NCBI RefSeq assembly: GCF_000768065.1
Contig: NZ_JRKM01000001.1
Location: forward strand, 1,612,001 to 1,676,000
Direction of reading: 5' to 3'
DNA: 64,000 nucleotides
Source of the DNA: Aquabacterium sp. NJ1
GTDB taxonomy: Bacteria; Pseudomonadota; Gammaproteobacteria; Burkholderiales; Burkholderiaceae_C
Positions 49,702 through 60,080 of this stretch are shown one piece after another. The notes beneath the pieces were generated by a model. It saw only the letters and a program-made list of their open reading frames with translations. It did no database searches and was not told the origin of the DNA. Numbering within the stretch: the stretch's first letter is position 1; each line of letters starts with the position of its first letter. Position numbers and translations under genes: made by a program.

Positions 49702-50088
49702 ATGCCCACACGCTCGCGCTCCGCCAGTTTGTTCAGTGTGCTCATCCTGTTTGGCCATGACCTGGCATCGGCCCAGGACAAGGTCTGGGTCGGTGACGCC
49801 GCCCAAGGCCAGCGGCTTTACCAGGCTTATTGCACCCGCTGCCATGCGGTGGACGAGAACAAGATCGGCCCGGCGCATCGCGGTGTTTACGGGCGCCTGG
49901 CGGGCAGCGCGCCCGGCTACGACTACTCCACCGGGCTCACGTACGCCGACTTCGTGTGGAACGCCCGCACGCTGGACATGTGGCTGAAGGACCCGTCCGC
50001 GATGGTGCCCTGGCAGCAGATGGACTTCCAGGTGCCTGACCCGCAGGAGCGGGCCCACCTCATCGCCTACCTGAAAACACTCCAGTGA
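49702..50088 (+). CDS. Small c-type cytochrome
   Basis: A 128-residue periplasmic class I cytochrome c with a signal peptide (cut near ASA-Q). It has one haem site, CTRCH, near residue 43. The sixth ligand is probably the Met in WQQMDFQV, which departs from the usual PGTKM. The role could be electron transfer to oxidases or other partners. Its stop codon directly abuts the opposing transglycosylase stop within a TGATCA palindrome. Confidence 0.9.
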   Translation: MPTRSRSASLFSVLILFGHDLASAQDKVWVGDAAQGQRLYQAYCTRCHAVDENKIGPAHRGVYGRLAGSAPGYDYSTGLTYADFVWNARTLDMWLKDPSAMVPWQQMDFQVPDPQERAHLIAYLKTLQ

Positions 50089-50766
50089 TCAGCGGCGCGC
50101 TGCGGCACCCGCGTCGGCTACCTGCGTGCCCACGCGATCCGACAACTGCCAGGTACGGCGCGCAGCCGTGACCATGTTCGGGTACTCCGGGCGCCCGCGG
50201 CTGCCGTTGTAGCGCCCCAAGGCCATGAAGAGGTTGCCCTTTTCCACGTCCAGGTAGTGGCGCAGGATCACGCAGCCAAAACGCAGATTGGTCTGCATGT
50301 GAAACAGGCTGCTGGCATCGCCATTGCCGATGGTGCGTGACCAGAAAGGCATGACCTGCATGTAGCCCCGCGCCCCGACAGGCGAGATGGCGTACTTGCG
50401 GAAACCACTTTCCACCTGGATCAGGCCCATGACCAGGCTGGGGTCCAGGCCCGCGCGCTTGGATTCATAACAGACCGTTTGCAGGAACTCGCGGCGCACC
50501 AGGTCTTCGGGCTTGCGTTTGGCCAGTTTGGCCTCCAGCCCGAAGGCCCAGGACTCGCACTGCTGGCGCTGGCCCTCATCGGCGAACACCAGCGCAGGCG
50601 CCGTGCCATTGCCAATGGCGGCCGACAAGGCGGTGCGCACGGCGTCCGCCAGGGGCTCCTCGACCTGGGCGCCGGCCAGGGATGAGGCAGGCGCCACCAA
50701 ACACGCCAGCAGCCCGAGGCCTGCCAGCGCGCCAGTCAGGGAAGTGGTCCAGCGGTGCAACAACAT
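50089..50766 (-). CDS. Lytic transglycosylase (SLT domain)
   Basis: A 225-residue exported protein with an SLT goose-lysozyme-like domain (about 110-200). The catalytic Glu is in LIQVESGFRKYAISPVGARG, and YMQVMPFW and ALGRYNGSRG follow. It cleaves peptidoglycan strands. The N-terminus is a signal sequence; GLLAC could be a lipobox, but a plain signal peptide is also possible. Confidence 0.88.
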   Translation of the reverse strand: MLLHRWTTSLTGALAGLGLLACLVAPASSLAGAQVEEPLADAVRTALSAAIGNGTAPALVFADEGQRQQCESWAFGLEAKLAKRKPEDLVRREFLQTVCYESKRAGLDPSLVMGLIQVESGFRKYAISPVGARGYMQVMPFWSRTIGNGDASSLFHMQTNLRFGCVILRHYLDVEKGNLFMALGRYNGSRGRPEYPNMVTAARRTWQLSDRVGTQVADAGAAARR

Positions 50767-50803
50767 GAGACCTTCAACCTTAACCCATGTTGATGTCAGG
50801 CAG

Positions 50804-52567
50804 TCAGGCGATTTGCAGGCGGGACAGCACGTGATTCAGGACTTCCGTCACGGCAATCTTGCTGGCGGCAGCTTCCTGGCGGCCCTGGTACTCGGCCAGG
50901 CCTTCCTTGAGGCCCTTGTCGCCCAGCACCACGCGGTGCGGCACGCCGATCAGCTCCCAGTCGGCGAACATGGCGCCGGGGCGCTCGCCACGGTCGTCCA
51001 GGATCACGTCCACGCCCTTGGCCTGCAGCTCGCCGTAGAGCTTGTCCGCGGCGGCCTTGACGTCTTCAGAGCGGTCATAACCCACGGGGCAGATCACCAC
51101 CGTGAACGGGGCGATGGCGTCCGGCCAGATGATGCCGCGCTCATCGTGCTTCTGCTCGATGGCCGCACCCAGGATGCGGGTCACGCCGATGCCGTAGCAG
51201 CCCATCTCGAAGTGCTTGGGCTTGCCGTCCACGTCCAGGAAGGTCGCGTTCATGGACTTGGAGTACTTGGTGCCCAGGTAGAACACGTGGCCGACTTCGA
51301 TGCCGCGCTGGATGGCCAGCACGCCCTTGCCGTCCGGCGAAGGGTCACCCTCGACCACGTTGCGGATGTCGGCCACCAGATCGGGCTCGGGCAGGTCTCG
51401 GCCCCAATTCACGCCGCGGATGTGGAAGCCTTCTTCATTGGCGCCACAAACGAAATCGGCCATGTTGGCCACGGTGCGGTCGGCGATGACCTTCACGGGC
51501 TTGAGCAACTTGACCGGGCCCAGGTAGCCGGGCGTGCAGCCGAAGTGTTCGACGATTTCCTTTTCCGTGGCGAAGCGGAAACCGGCCTTCAGGCCCGTGC
51601 CATCGGCCAGCTCGATCTTGCCCGCCTTGACTTCATTGAGATCATGGTCGCCGCGCACCAGCAGCAGCCACACGGTGGACTTGACGATCTCGCCATGCTC
51701 GTTGAGTTCGTCCGTGGCCAGCACCAGCGACTTCACGGTTTGCGACAGCGGCAGGCCCAGCAGCTCGGCCACATCGGGGCAGGTGCTCTTGCCAGGCGTG
51801 GCCACCTTCTCGCAGGCGGCCGTTGCTGCACCACGCTGGGCGATCAGGGCCACGGCTTCGGCCAGCTCGATGTTGGCCGCGTAGTCGCTCGTGGGGCAGT
51901 AGACGATGGCGTCTTCACCCGTGTCGGCGATCACCTGGAACTCGTGCGAACGGTCACCACCGATGGCGCCGGTGTCAGCGGCCACGGCGCGGAACTGCAG
52001 GCCCAGGCGCTCGAAGATGCGGGTATAGGCCGCGAACATCGCGTCATACGTCTTGCCGGCGCCGTCCACGTCACGGTCGAAGGAGTAGGCGTCCTTCATC
52101 GTGAACTCGCGGCCGCGCATGATGCCGAAACGGGGGCGGCGCTCGTCGCGGAACTTGGTCTGGATCTGGTAGAAATTCTTGGGCAGCTGGCGGTAGCTGC
52201 GCAGCTCCTGGCGGGCGATGTCGGTGATCACCTCTTCAGCGGTCGGCTGGATCACGAAGTCGCGCTGATGGCGGTCCTTGAAGCGCAGCAGCTCGTCACC
52301 CATCTTGTCGAAGCGGCCCGTCTCCTGCCACAGCTCGGCGGGCTGCACCACGGGCATGATCAGCTCGACCGCACCGGCCTTGTTCAGCTCTTCACGGATG
52401 ATGGCTTCGACCTTGCGGATGGTGCGCAAGCCCATGGGCATGTAGTTGTACAGACCTGCACCCAGCTTCTTGATGAAGCCCGCGCGCGTCATGAGCTTGT
52501 GGCTCACGATTTCAGCGTCAGCAGGGGCTTCCTTGAGGGTCGAGATGAAGAACTGGGAGGCTTTCAT
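50804..52567 (-). CDS. proS: Prolyl-tRNA synthetase
   Basis: A 587-residue class II synthetase of the bacterial type with an editing (INS) domain between motifs 2 and 3. It opens [20 protein letters not shown]; motif 2 contains [20 protein letters not shown], and the editing domain follows at about 225-405. No Shine-Dalgarno sequence precedes the ATG, and the promoter lies so close that the message may be nearly leaderless. Confidence 0.96.
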   Translation of the reverse strand: MKASQFFISTLKEAPADAEIVSHKLMTRAGFIKKLGAGLYNYMPMGLRTIRKVEAIIREELNKAGAVELIMPVVQPAELWQETGRFDKMGDELLRFKDRHQRDFVIQPTAEEVITDIARQELRSYRQLPKNFYQIQTKFRDERRPRFGIMRGREFTMKDAYSFDRDVDGAGKTYDAMFAAYTRIFERLGLQFRAVAADTGAIGGDRSHEFQVIADTGEDAIVYCPTSDYAANIELAEAVALIAQRGAATAACEKVATPGKSTCPDVAELLGLPLSQTVKSLVLATDELNEHGEIVKSTVWLLLVRGDHDLNEVKAGKIELADGTGLKAGFRFATEKEIVEHFGCTPGYLGPVKLLKPVKVIADRTVANMADFVCGANEEGFHIRGVNWGRDLPEPDLVADIRNVVEGDPSPDGKGVLAIQRGIEVGHVFYLGTKYSKSMNATFLDVDGKPKHFEMGCYGIGVTRILGAAIEQKHDERGIIWPDAIAPFTVVICPVGYDRSEDVKAAADKLYGELQAKGVDVILDDRGERPGAMFADWELIGVPHRVVLGDKGLKEGLAEYQGRQEAAASKIAVTEVLNHVLSRLQIA

Positions 52568-52577
52568 ATGCGCAAAA

Positions 52578-52606
52578 AATACACCGCATGAATGAGGCAT
52601 TGACAA
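52578..52606 (-). promoter_or_regulatory. Probable proS promoter
   Basis: On the minus strand TTGTCA (52606-52601) and TGTATT (52583-52578) are 17 bases apart. The predicted start near 52571 leaves only about four bases before the proS ATG. Confidence 0.6.
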
Positions 52607-52671
52607 ACCCCACTAGGCTTAACGCCTGCACGATGCAATAATGAAACTAGTTGAAAAATTCGGAGTTGATT

Positions 52672-53283
52672 ATGCTCGACCGGGAAGGCTTTCGTCCCAA
52701 CGTCGGCATCATCCTGCTCAATCACCGGAACCAGGTATTCTGGGGCAAACGCATCCGCACCCATTCCTGGCAGTTCCCGCAAGGCGGCATCAAACATGGT
52801 GAGTCGCCAGAGCAGGCGATGTTCCGCGAGCTCCACGAAGAAGTGGGCTTGCTGCCCGACCACGTCCGCATCATCGCCCGCACACGCGATTGGCTGCGTT
52901 ACGAAGTCCCTCAGCACTTCATCCGCAAGGATGCGCGAGGGCATTACAAGGGTCAGAAACAGATCTGGTTCCTGCTGCAGCTGACAGGCCGCGATTGCGA
53001 CATGAACCTGCGCGCCACCAACCACCCCGAGTTCGACGCCTGGCGTTGGCACGAGTACTGGGTGCCGCTGGAGGCCGTGATCGAGTTCAAGCGCGGTGTG
53101 TATGAAATGGCGCTGTCCGAGCTGGCGCGCTTCCTGCCCAAGCCGCAAGGCCACCAGAACCGCTTCCTGCGCGGCAACATGCGTGGCAGCAATGGCCGGC
53201 GTCTGGATGGCAGCGATCTGGGTGTCGACAACCATGAAGCGGACGACACCAGCACCAGGCTGGTCCAGATCGAATTGAAATGA
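52672..53283 (+). CDS. rppH: RNA pyrophosphohydrolase
   Basis: A 203-residue Nudix enzyme that removes pyrophosphate from mRNA 5' ends and starts decay. It opens [20 protein letters not shown], and the Nudix box lies in [20 protein letters not shown]. The C-terminal 45 residues are a variable tail. GGAG lies 8 bases before the ATG at 52672; an earlier TTG is unlikely. Confidence 0.95.
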   Translation: MLDREGFRPNVGIILLNHRNQVFWGKRIRTHSWQFPQGGIKHGESPEQAMFRELHEEVGLLPDHVRIIARTRDWLRYEVPQHFIRKDARGHYKGQKQIWFLLQLTGRDCDMNLRATNHPEFDAWRWHEYWVPLEAVIEFKRGVYEMALSELARFLPKPQGHQNRFLRGNMRGSNGRRLDGSDLGVDNHEADDTSTRLVQIELK

Positions 53284-53294
53284 TCATCACCAAC

Positions 53295-53326
53295 GCAAAC
53301 AGCCCCTGACGGGGCTGTTTGCTTTT
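53295..53326. terminator. Bidirectional terminator between rppH and groEL
   Basis: GCAAACAGCCCC pairs with GGGGCTGTTTGC across a 4-base loop, followed by TTTT on the plus strand. It serves rppH and may also stop groEL transcripts. Confidence 0.85.
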
Positions 53327-53384
53327 GCGTGCTGCGTGCGGTGCAGCAGGTCGAGCGCGGCTTGCACCGCGCTCGCGGCAGGCA

Positions 53385-55046
<1,662 letters not shown>

Positions 55047-55111
55047 TCAGTATGTAGGGGGTAGAAACAGCTTCCCTCAACGCTCAGTTGTGGCGGAGGA
55101 AAGCGTCGCGA

Positions 55112-55205
55112 GCGGTTGTCGGGCAAGGCGGACAGCGCGCAGCAACCGGAACGTACTTCTGTACGTGAGGATTGCGAGCACTGCCCAACGCAGCCCGGCG
55201 ACCGC
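55112..55205. repeat. Long imperfect hairpin element between groES and groEL
   Basis: The outer arms GCGGTTGTCGGGC (55112-55124) and GCCCGGCGACCGC (55193-55205) pair fully if G-U pairs are allowed in plus-strand RNA. An inner perfect stem ACGTAC-TTCT-GTACGT lies at 55151-55166, and the middle is partly complementary (GCAACC with GGATTGC). The layout resembles a REP/BIME-type intergenic repeat. Confidence 0.6.
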
Positions 55206-55214
55206 GCAGTAGCT

Positions 55215-55505
55215 TTACTTCGCCACAACAGCGAAGAGGTCTTCTTCGCGCATCACCAGCAGCTCTTCGCCATCGACCTTGACGGACTGGCCAGAGTACT
55301 TGCCGAACAGGACGCGGTCGCCCACAGCGACGTTCAGGGCGATGAAATCACCCTTGTCATTGCGCTTGCCAGGACCGACGGCGAGCACTTCGCCCTGGTC
55401 AGGCTTCTCGGCGGCGGCGTCGGGGAGGACGATGCCCGAAGCGGTCTTGGTTTCTTGTTCCAGGCGCTTGACGATCACGCGATCGTGCAGAGGACGCAGT
55501 TTCAT
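55215..55505 (-). CDS. groES: 10 kDa co-chaperonin GroES
   Basis: A 96-residue co-chaperonin, [20 protein letters not shown] at the start, with the mobile loop region [18 protein letters not shown] precedes the ATG. First gene of the heat-shock operon behind a CIRCE-controlled promoter. Confidence 0.98.
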   Translation of the reverse strand: MKLRPLHDRVIVKRLEQETKTASGIVLPDAAAEKPDQGEVLAVGPGKRNDKGDFIALNVAVGDRVLFGKYSGQSVKVDGEELLVMREEDLFAVVAK

Positions 55506-55612
55506 GACTTCTCCTGTCTCTTGAGACATCGGTTTGACAAAGGCTCCCAAGTAAGCAATTGCTCACTTGGAAGCGGATACGGAAATTTTCGACACCCGTT
55601 GCCAGTGCCTTG

Positions 55613-55639
55613 TTAGCACTCATGAGTATCGAGTGCTAA
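55613..55639 (-). promoter_or_regulatory. CIRCE operator (HrcA binding site)
   Basis: TTAGCACTC, nine bases, GAGTGCTAA: a perfect match to the CIRCE inverted repeat. It overlaps the predicted transcription start, so HrcA should repress groESL at low temperature. Confidence 0.97.
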
Positions 55640-55641
55640 CG

Positions 55642-55669
55642 ATTATAGGGACGAGATCGGAAGTTTCAA
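55642..55669 (-). promoter_or_regulatory. groESL sigma-70-type promoter
   Basis: On the minus strand TTGAAA (55669-55664), 16 bases, and a perfect TATAAT (55647-55642), with the CIRCE repeat directly downstream. Confidence 0.85.
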
Positions 55670-55830
55670 GAGGGGGGCGATAGCTGGCAGGTCAAGTGAA
55701 TCCGGCGGCGCCTTATTCCCACAATGCGAAACATGCTGAACTGCGTGCTAGATTGACCTCGCTGTGCCGCCAAGGCTGCCCCACCTCGCCGCTTTGATTC
55801 GATCAAGACCTTGAGAGCAGGAGAGAAAGC

Positions 55831-56952
55831 ATGTATGCACGAATGACGTACAACGCAGTCACGCACAACAGAAGTCGAGGCGGCTACATGCTCAGCCTCA
55901 GGCGCAATGAACCATCTCGCCGCCGGATATGGACATCCGTGACCTCGGTCAAGACCAGCGAGGACGCCGAACGGCAGGTGGCCGCAACCAAACGGTCCGT
56001 CACCAAGGATTGCTACTTCAACATCACGGACTTTGGCTCCAACGCTGGCCCGGCCAACGTGGTCGAGCAGATCAAGTTTTTCAAGTCGGTTCCCGGCATT
56101 CAGTTCAAGGACTGCAATGTCATTCTCAATGTGGCCAGCTCGGGCGACAACTGGCAGCAACGTCTGGAATTGATCGCCTCGATGTTCGATAGTGGCGACA
56201 TGCCCAAGTCCTTCATGTTGGTGAAGGGCAGTCAGGGGCTCGCCTTGTCCAGCACCCCCACAGACATCCAGAAGCTGTCGGAACGCTACGCGAACATGTG
56301 CGACTGGACGCGCCGCAATGGGTTCGGCCTGACGCTCGTCGCGGACATCAGCGGGCACTCAGGCTATGTCCAGGATCAAGTACGCCGAAAGATCGACCTT
56401 GGCGCCACCACGATCAACACACACCCGACGGTGGACCCCTCCCTGGTCACGGCGCAATCGAGAAGTTATCTGGCAGAGACGATCGCCAACTCGGGCCTGG
56501 AGATCATCCTGGGGCAGTTGTGTCACACCAAGACCTTGTACACGAACTACAGCCGTGAAGGCCAAGGGCCACGCGTCAACCCAGCCAATGGCGCGGACCT
56601 CTACCCGGTCTCGCCCTTGTTGCAAGCGTGTGGCTCGACGGGTGGCTGGGATGCCTTGACTGAGCTGGGGGTTGGCAGTTCGACGGCGCTGTTGAAGCAG
56701 CTGGCGCCTCAACAAGTACCGACCAGGAGCTTTCAGTCCCGGATCGGGCTGGGTGTCGACGAGCAGGCCCTGAAGATCGTGGCGACCTTGATTGAGAACG
56801 AGCCCATCGACATCACCGAGGCCATGGACCGACTGCTGGGTGACCATGCCCCGGCGCACATTCCGCTGAGCGAGGCCATACTCAGAAGCATGGCCAGAAG
56901 GTACACCGAAGGCGCCGATGACACTGAATTCCAGTCGCCTGACAAGTTCTGA
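55831..56952 (+). CDS. Unrecognised 373-residue protein
   Basis: I cannot assign this protein. It starts after a good AGGAGAG site. There is no signal peptide or membrane segment, so it should be cytoplasmic. The sequence suggests an alpha/beta protein (CNVILNVASSG, SFMLVKGSQGLALSS, FGLTLVADISGHSGYVQDQV, LEIILGQLCHT) with a helical C-terminus (ALKIVATLIENEPIDITEAM). The alternation of strands and helices could fit a TIM-barrel-like fold. Base composition is lower in GC than the neighbouring genes, and it stands alone between groESL and a methyltransferase gene, which is compatible with acquisition by transfer. Confidence 0.7.
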   Translation: MYARMTYNAVTHNRSRGGYMLSLRRNEPSRRRIWTSVTSVKTSEDAERQVAATKRSVTKDCYFNITDFGSNAGPANVVEQIKFFKSVPGIQFKDCNVILNVASSGDNWQQRLELIASMFDSGDMPKSFMLVKGSQGLALSSTPTDIQKLSERYANMCDWTRRNGFGLTLVADISGHSGYVQDQVRRKIDLGATTINTHPTVDPSLVTAQSRSYLAETIANSGLEIILGQLCHTKTLYTNYSREGQGPRVNPANGADLYPVSPLLQACGSTGGWDALTELGVGSSTALLKQLAPQQVPTRSFQSRIGLGVDEQALKIVATLIENEPIDITEAMDRLLGDHAPAHIPLSEAILRSMARRYTEGADDTEFQSPDKF

Positions 56953-56980
56953 GCGCGGCCAGGCACCACGCCTGCGGTCT

Positions 56981-57598
56981 TTAACGCCTCACCAGCTGCA
57001 ACGCCAGTTCATGCCCCACGGGCAGCTTGGGGTGCAGCACCTGGTCATAAGGCGGCTTGGGCCAGACCCAGCTTGACTCGGGAAACAGCACCCGCATGGC
57101 GTTGATGTCGCAGTGGTAAGGCGGCCCTTCGATGAGGCCTTCTTGCGTTGCAGCGGGGCGCGGCATCTGCATGAACAGGGCAAACAGGGTGCCGCCTGGC
57201 CGCACCCAGCTTGCCAGTTGCGCCGCGTAACGCAACCAGTTGTCAGGGTGGATGGCGCACAGGCAGGTCTGCTCGTAGACCGCATCAACGGGCTGTTCGG
57301 GTGTGTAGCTCAGCACGTCGGCCTGCTCGATGCGGGCTGTCACGCCGGCCAACTCGCAGTTGGCCCTGGCGCCTTCAACGGCGGCGGGTGTGTAGTCCAG
57401 CCCCGTCACGTCAAAGCCGCGTCGGGCCAGTTCGACCACTTCCCAGCCGTTGCCGCAACCGGGCACGGCGATGCGGCAGGGCTGCAGCTGGCCCTTGTCC
57501 AGCCAGGCCAGCAACTGGGCGCTCGGGGCGCCGCGATCCCAGCCTGTTTGCTTGCTTTCGAAGCGGGCTTGCCAGAACTCGGTGGTCGGGCCTGTCAT
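56981..57598 (-). CDS. TPMT family S-adenosylmethionine methyltransferase
   Basis: A 205-residue methyltransferase of the thiopurine/thiol type. FWQARFESKQTGWDRGAPS at the start and the AdoMet loop AVPGCGNGWEVVELARRG are diagnostic, and YEQTCLCAIHPDNW follows. Such enzymes methylate thiols, or selenium or tellurium compounds. It precedes, on the strand, no obvious partner; the phnA-like gene lies 24 bases upstream and the two may be cotranscribed. Confidence 0.88.
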   Translation of the reverse strand: MTGPTTEFWQARFESKQTGWDRGAPSAQLLAWLDKGQLQPCRIAVPGCGNGWEVVELARRGFDVTGLDYTPAAVEGARANCELAGVTARIEQADVLSYTPEQPVDAVYEQTCLCAIHPDNWLRYAAQLASWVRPGGTLFALFMQMPRPAATQEGLIEGPPYHCDINAMRVLFPESSWVWPKPPYDQVLHPKLPVGHELALQLVRR

Positions 57599-57622
57599 GG
57601 TGCGGGGCTCCTGAAGCGGCGT

Positions 57623-57964
57623 TCAAGCCTTCTTGACGAACTCGGTCTTGAGCTGCATCGGGCCGAAGCCGTCGATCTTGCAGTCGATGTCGTGGTCGCC
57701 GTCGATCAGGCGGATGTTCTTGACCTTGGTGCCCACCTTCACGACCGAGGACGAGCCTTTGATCTTGAGGTCCTTGATCAGGGTGACGCTGTCGCCATCC
57801 TGCAGCACGTTGCCGTGGGCGTCCTTCCAGACGCGGGCCTCGGCGGCAGCTTCAACCGGCGCGAGGGCGCTCCACTCGTGCGCGCAATCCGGGCAGATGA
57901 ACATGTCGCCGTCCTGGTAGGTGTATTCGGACTGGCATTTCGGGCAAGACGGCAGGGTGCTCAT
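57623..57964 (-). CDS. PhnA/YjdM family zinc-ribbon protein
   Basis: A 113-residue protein. An N-terminal zinc ribbon (CPKC...CPDC, residues 7-27) precedes the PhnA domain with [20 protein letters not shown] and [14 protein letters not shown] at the end. Despite the name, the family (E. coli YjdM) has no proven role in phosphonate use. It is divergent from the three-gene AAA+ operon across 182 bases. Confidence 0.9.
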   Translation of the reverse strand: MSTLPSCPKCQSEYTYQDGDMFICPDCAHEWSALAPVEAAAEARVWKDAHGNVLQDGDSVTLIKDLKIKGSSSVVKVGTKVKNIRLIDGDHDIDCKIDGFGPMQLKTEFVKKA

Positions 57965-58146
57965 GGGAATTCCTCTTCTATGGTCGGGCGAAAGTCTAAC
58001 TTGCCCCTTGCCCAGGCCGCGGCACCTGGCTTTACGCTTCTTTTCAGAGCACCCACTGAAAGGCACTTAACATTTGTCCCATGCCTGTATGGGAGAGGCA
58101 GACGCCACGCGCGTGAACAACCACACCGCCGTTTGGCCCTGTCACG

Positions 58147-58833
58147 ATGAACCGCCAACCTTTGCCACAGGTAGCTGACCAAAGAGCCACACCGCAAAGC
58201 ACACCCAGGCCCAAGTATCAGGCCCCGGTCACGCTGCTCAAGGCCACGCTCGTGGCGGCTTCCCTGACTGCGGCGCTGACCACCTGGTCGGTATGGGGGC
58301 GCGACTGGACCTACGGCATCAACACGACGGGCTCGGATCAGGTCAGTGCCGACGAATCGGACGCCCGTTTTGAAAATTACCTCAAGGCGCCCCTCGTGGT
58401 CTTGAGTCAGGTTGATCAACAAGACTGGCCAAAGGCGCTCGACAGCATGAACCTGCCCGACACACAGCGCAGGAATTTGCAGGCCGATCTGATGCCGGCG
58501 CCGCTTGCGCCACCGGCAGATGTCCAGGCCATGCCAGCCGTTCAACCAGGCCATGAAATCAAGCTCGTGTGGTTGACTTTGTGGGACACCGACAATGAAG
58601 ACGGTGATGCCGTCACGGTTCAGAGCGCGGGTTACGCCAGAACCATCACCTTGACCAAGCAAGCCATCACGCTGGCCATCCCGGTGCTGCGCGACACCCC
58701 GATCAAGATCAAAGGGGTCCGCGATGGTGAAGGCGGCGGCATCACCGTGGGTGTGGCCTCCGGCAGCGCCCTGGCCTCCTTCCCCATCATGAGCACAGGG
58801 CAAGTCCTGGCTTTGCGAGCACGCCTGCCATGA
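58147..58833 (+). CDS. Single-pass membrane protein with periplasmic domain, first gene of AAA+ operon
   Basis: A 228-residue protein that I do not recognise. A polar N-terminus (1-28) is followed by one membrane segment (about 29-50, LLKATLVAASLTAALTTWSV) and a domain of about 175 residues that should face the periplasm. That domain has a strand-rich C-terminal half (IKLVWLTLWDTDNEDGDAVT, ITLTKQAITLAIPVL) that could be an Ig-like or beta-sandwich fold. It has no cysteine. No clear Shine-Dalgarno sequence is seen. Its stop overlaps the start of the AAA+ gene (ATGA). Confidence 0.75.
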   Translation: MNRQPLPQVADQRATPQSTPRPKYQAPVTLLKATLVAASLTAALTTWSVWGRDWTYGINTTGSDQVSADESDARFENYLKAPLVVLSQVDQQDWPKALDSMNLPDTQRRNLQADLMPAPLAPPADVQAMPAVQPGHEIKLVWLTLWDTDNEDGDAVTVQSAGYARTITLTKQAITLAIPVLRDTPIKIKGVRDGEGGGITVGVASGSALASFPIMSTGQVLALRARLP

Positions 58834-60080
58834 CGCGCGCACTGACTGCCCTGGCCACCCGCGTCATGCCACTGGCCTTCGTGGCCATGGCGATGGTCTC
58901 GGTATCGCAGTTCTGGATTCAGCATGGGCCCAAGCAAAGCACCATAGCTGCTTTTTACGACAGATCCATCGACACGATGCAGCAGCACGCCTGGGTGGTT
59001 CTGGCTTTGACAGGCCTGTTCTGGGCCGTGGCCATTGCAGGTTGGCTACATGAAAAAAACAGACCGCCCCTGCGCATCGAAAATGGAGGACTGCTGATGG
59101 ATATCCTGGACAGATTGACCAATCGCCAAGTGCTTGAGAACAAGATTGCCGAAGAGCCTCAAGCCATCGTCATCGACTCCGACAAGCTGGCCAACGCGCT
59201 CAAGAGCAAGGTGATCGGCCAGGATGCAGTGTGTGAGGACATGGCCCAGCAGATCCGCCGAAGGCTGGCGCTCAAGCAGCGGGGCAAACCCGTGGGGATC
59301 TTCATGCTCGCAGGCCCGCCCGGCACGGGCAAGAGTTACTTGGCCAAGTGCCTGGCAACCGAACTGCAAAAGAAGCTGTTCCATTTCGACATGACGCAGT
59401 TCTCCTCGGGCGCCTATGCAGCAAGCCAGTTGTTTGGTGCGGCCAAGGGCTACGTCGGCTCAGACACTTATGGCAAGTTGACGGCCGCCTTGCGTGACAC
59501 GCCGGATGCGGTCATCTTGCTCGATGAGTTCGAGAAGGCCCATTCCGAAGTGCACAAGAACTTCCTGACGGCGTGGAACGACGGCTTTGTCACCGAGGCC
59601 TCTGATGGCAAGCAGATTTCGTCGACCGAAGCCATCTTCGTGTTGACCACGAACGCCGCCACCGATGCCCTTCAGGCCTTGAGCGAAACCTACGCCAACG
59701 ATGTGGACGAGTTGCGCCGCAGCTCCATCAACGCGCTGCACGAGGCGGGTTTCGCGCCTGAAGTACTCAACCGCATTGACCGCGTCTTTGTTTTCAAACC
59801 GCTGTCGGGTCTGGACATTGCACGGGTTACCGCACTTGAGATCGAAGTCATGATCAAAGGTTATGACCTGGACATTGCCGAAGGTGGGATCGACCCGGAC
59901 ATTCTGTTTGACATGATGAAGCGCCAGCAGCGCCTGGGTATGGGCGCGTCCTCACGTGACTTGCTGCGTGCAGTCGAAGAATCGATTGCCGACACGCTGA
60001 TTTCGGCCAAACAGAAGGGCTACAAGACGGTCAAGCTGGTGGCCCGCGATGGCGTGGTCAAGGCAGAAGCGGCGCAGTGA
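58830..60080 (+). CDS. Membrane-anchored Clp/Hsp100-type AAA+ ATPase
   Basis: A 416-residue ATPase. Two N-terminal membrane segments (about 9-28 and 54-73) enclose a short periplasmic loop; the rest is cytoplasmic. The AAA+ module resembles the second ring of ClpA/ClpB: Walker A GPPGTGKS (162-169), pore loop GYVG (207-210), Walker B VILLDEFEKAH (228-238), sensor-1 Asn275 (LTTNAA), the Arg finger in LNRID (313-317) and sensor-2 in GASSRDLLR (372-380), with a ClpB-D2-small-like lid to the end. The intact aromatic pore loop suggests threading of proteins. No ClpP-binding IGF/IGL loop is seen, so it is probably an unfoldase or remodeller without a protease. Start and stop overlap both neighbours. 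Confidence 0.88.
   Translation: MTRALTALATRVMPLAFVAMAMVSVSQFWIQHGPKQSTIAAFYDRSIDTMQQHAWVVLALTGLFWAVAIAGWLHEKNRPPLRIENGGLLMDILDRLTNRQVLENKIAEEPQAIVIDSDKLANALKSKVIGQDAVCEDMAQQIRRRLALKQRGKPVGIFMLAGPPGTGKSYLAKCLATELQKKLFHFDMTQFSSGAYAASQLFGAAKGYVGSDTYGKLTAALRDTPDAVILLDEFEKAHSEVHKNFLTAWNDGFVTEASDGKQISSTEAIFVLTTNAATDALQALSETYANDVDELRRSSINALHEAGFAPEVLNRIDRVFVFKPLSGLDIARVTALEIEVMIKGYDLDIAEGGIDPDILFDMMKRQQRLGMGASSRDLLRAVEESIADTLISAKQKGYKTVKLVARDGVVKAEAAQ

Noticed and set aside
50513..52591. A 692-codon open frame opposite proS
   Set aside because: It spans proS on the other strand and runs into the transglycosylase gene; no start signal or family resemblance.
57623..57964. Phosphonate utilisation function for the PhnA-like gene
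   Set aside because: The family name is historical. No phosphonate genes are nearby, and the family has no proven phosphonate activity.
58830..60080. Type VI secretion ATPase ClpV
   Set aside because: ClpV has two AAA+ rings and an N-domain and is soluble. This protein has one ring with membrane segments, and no type VI genes are nearby.
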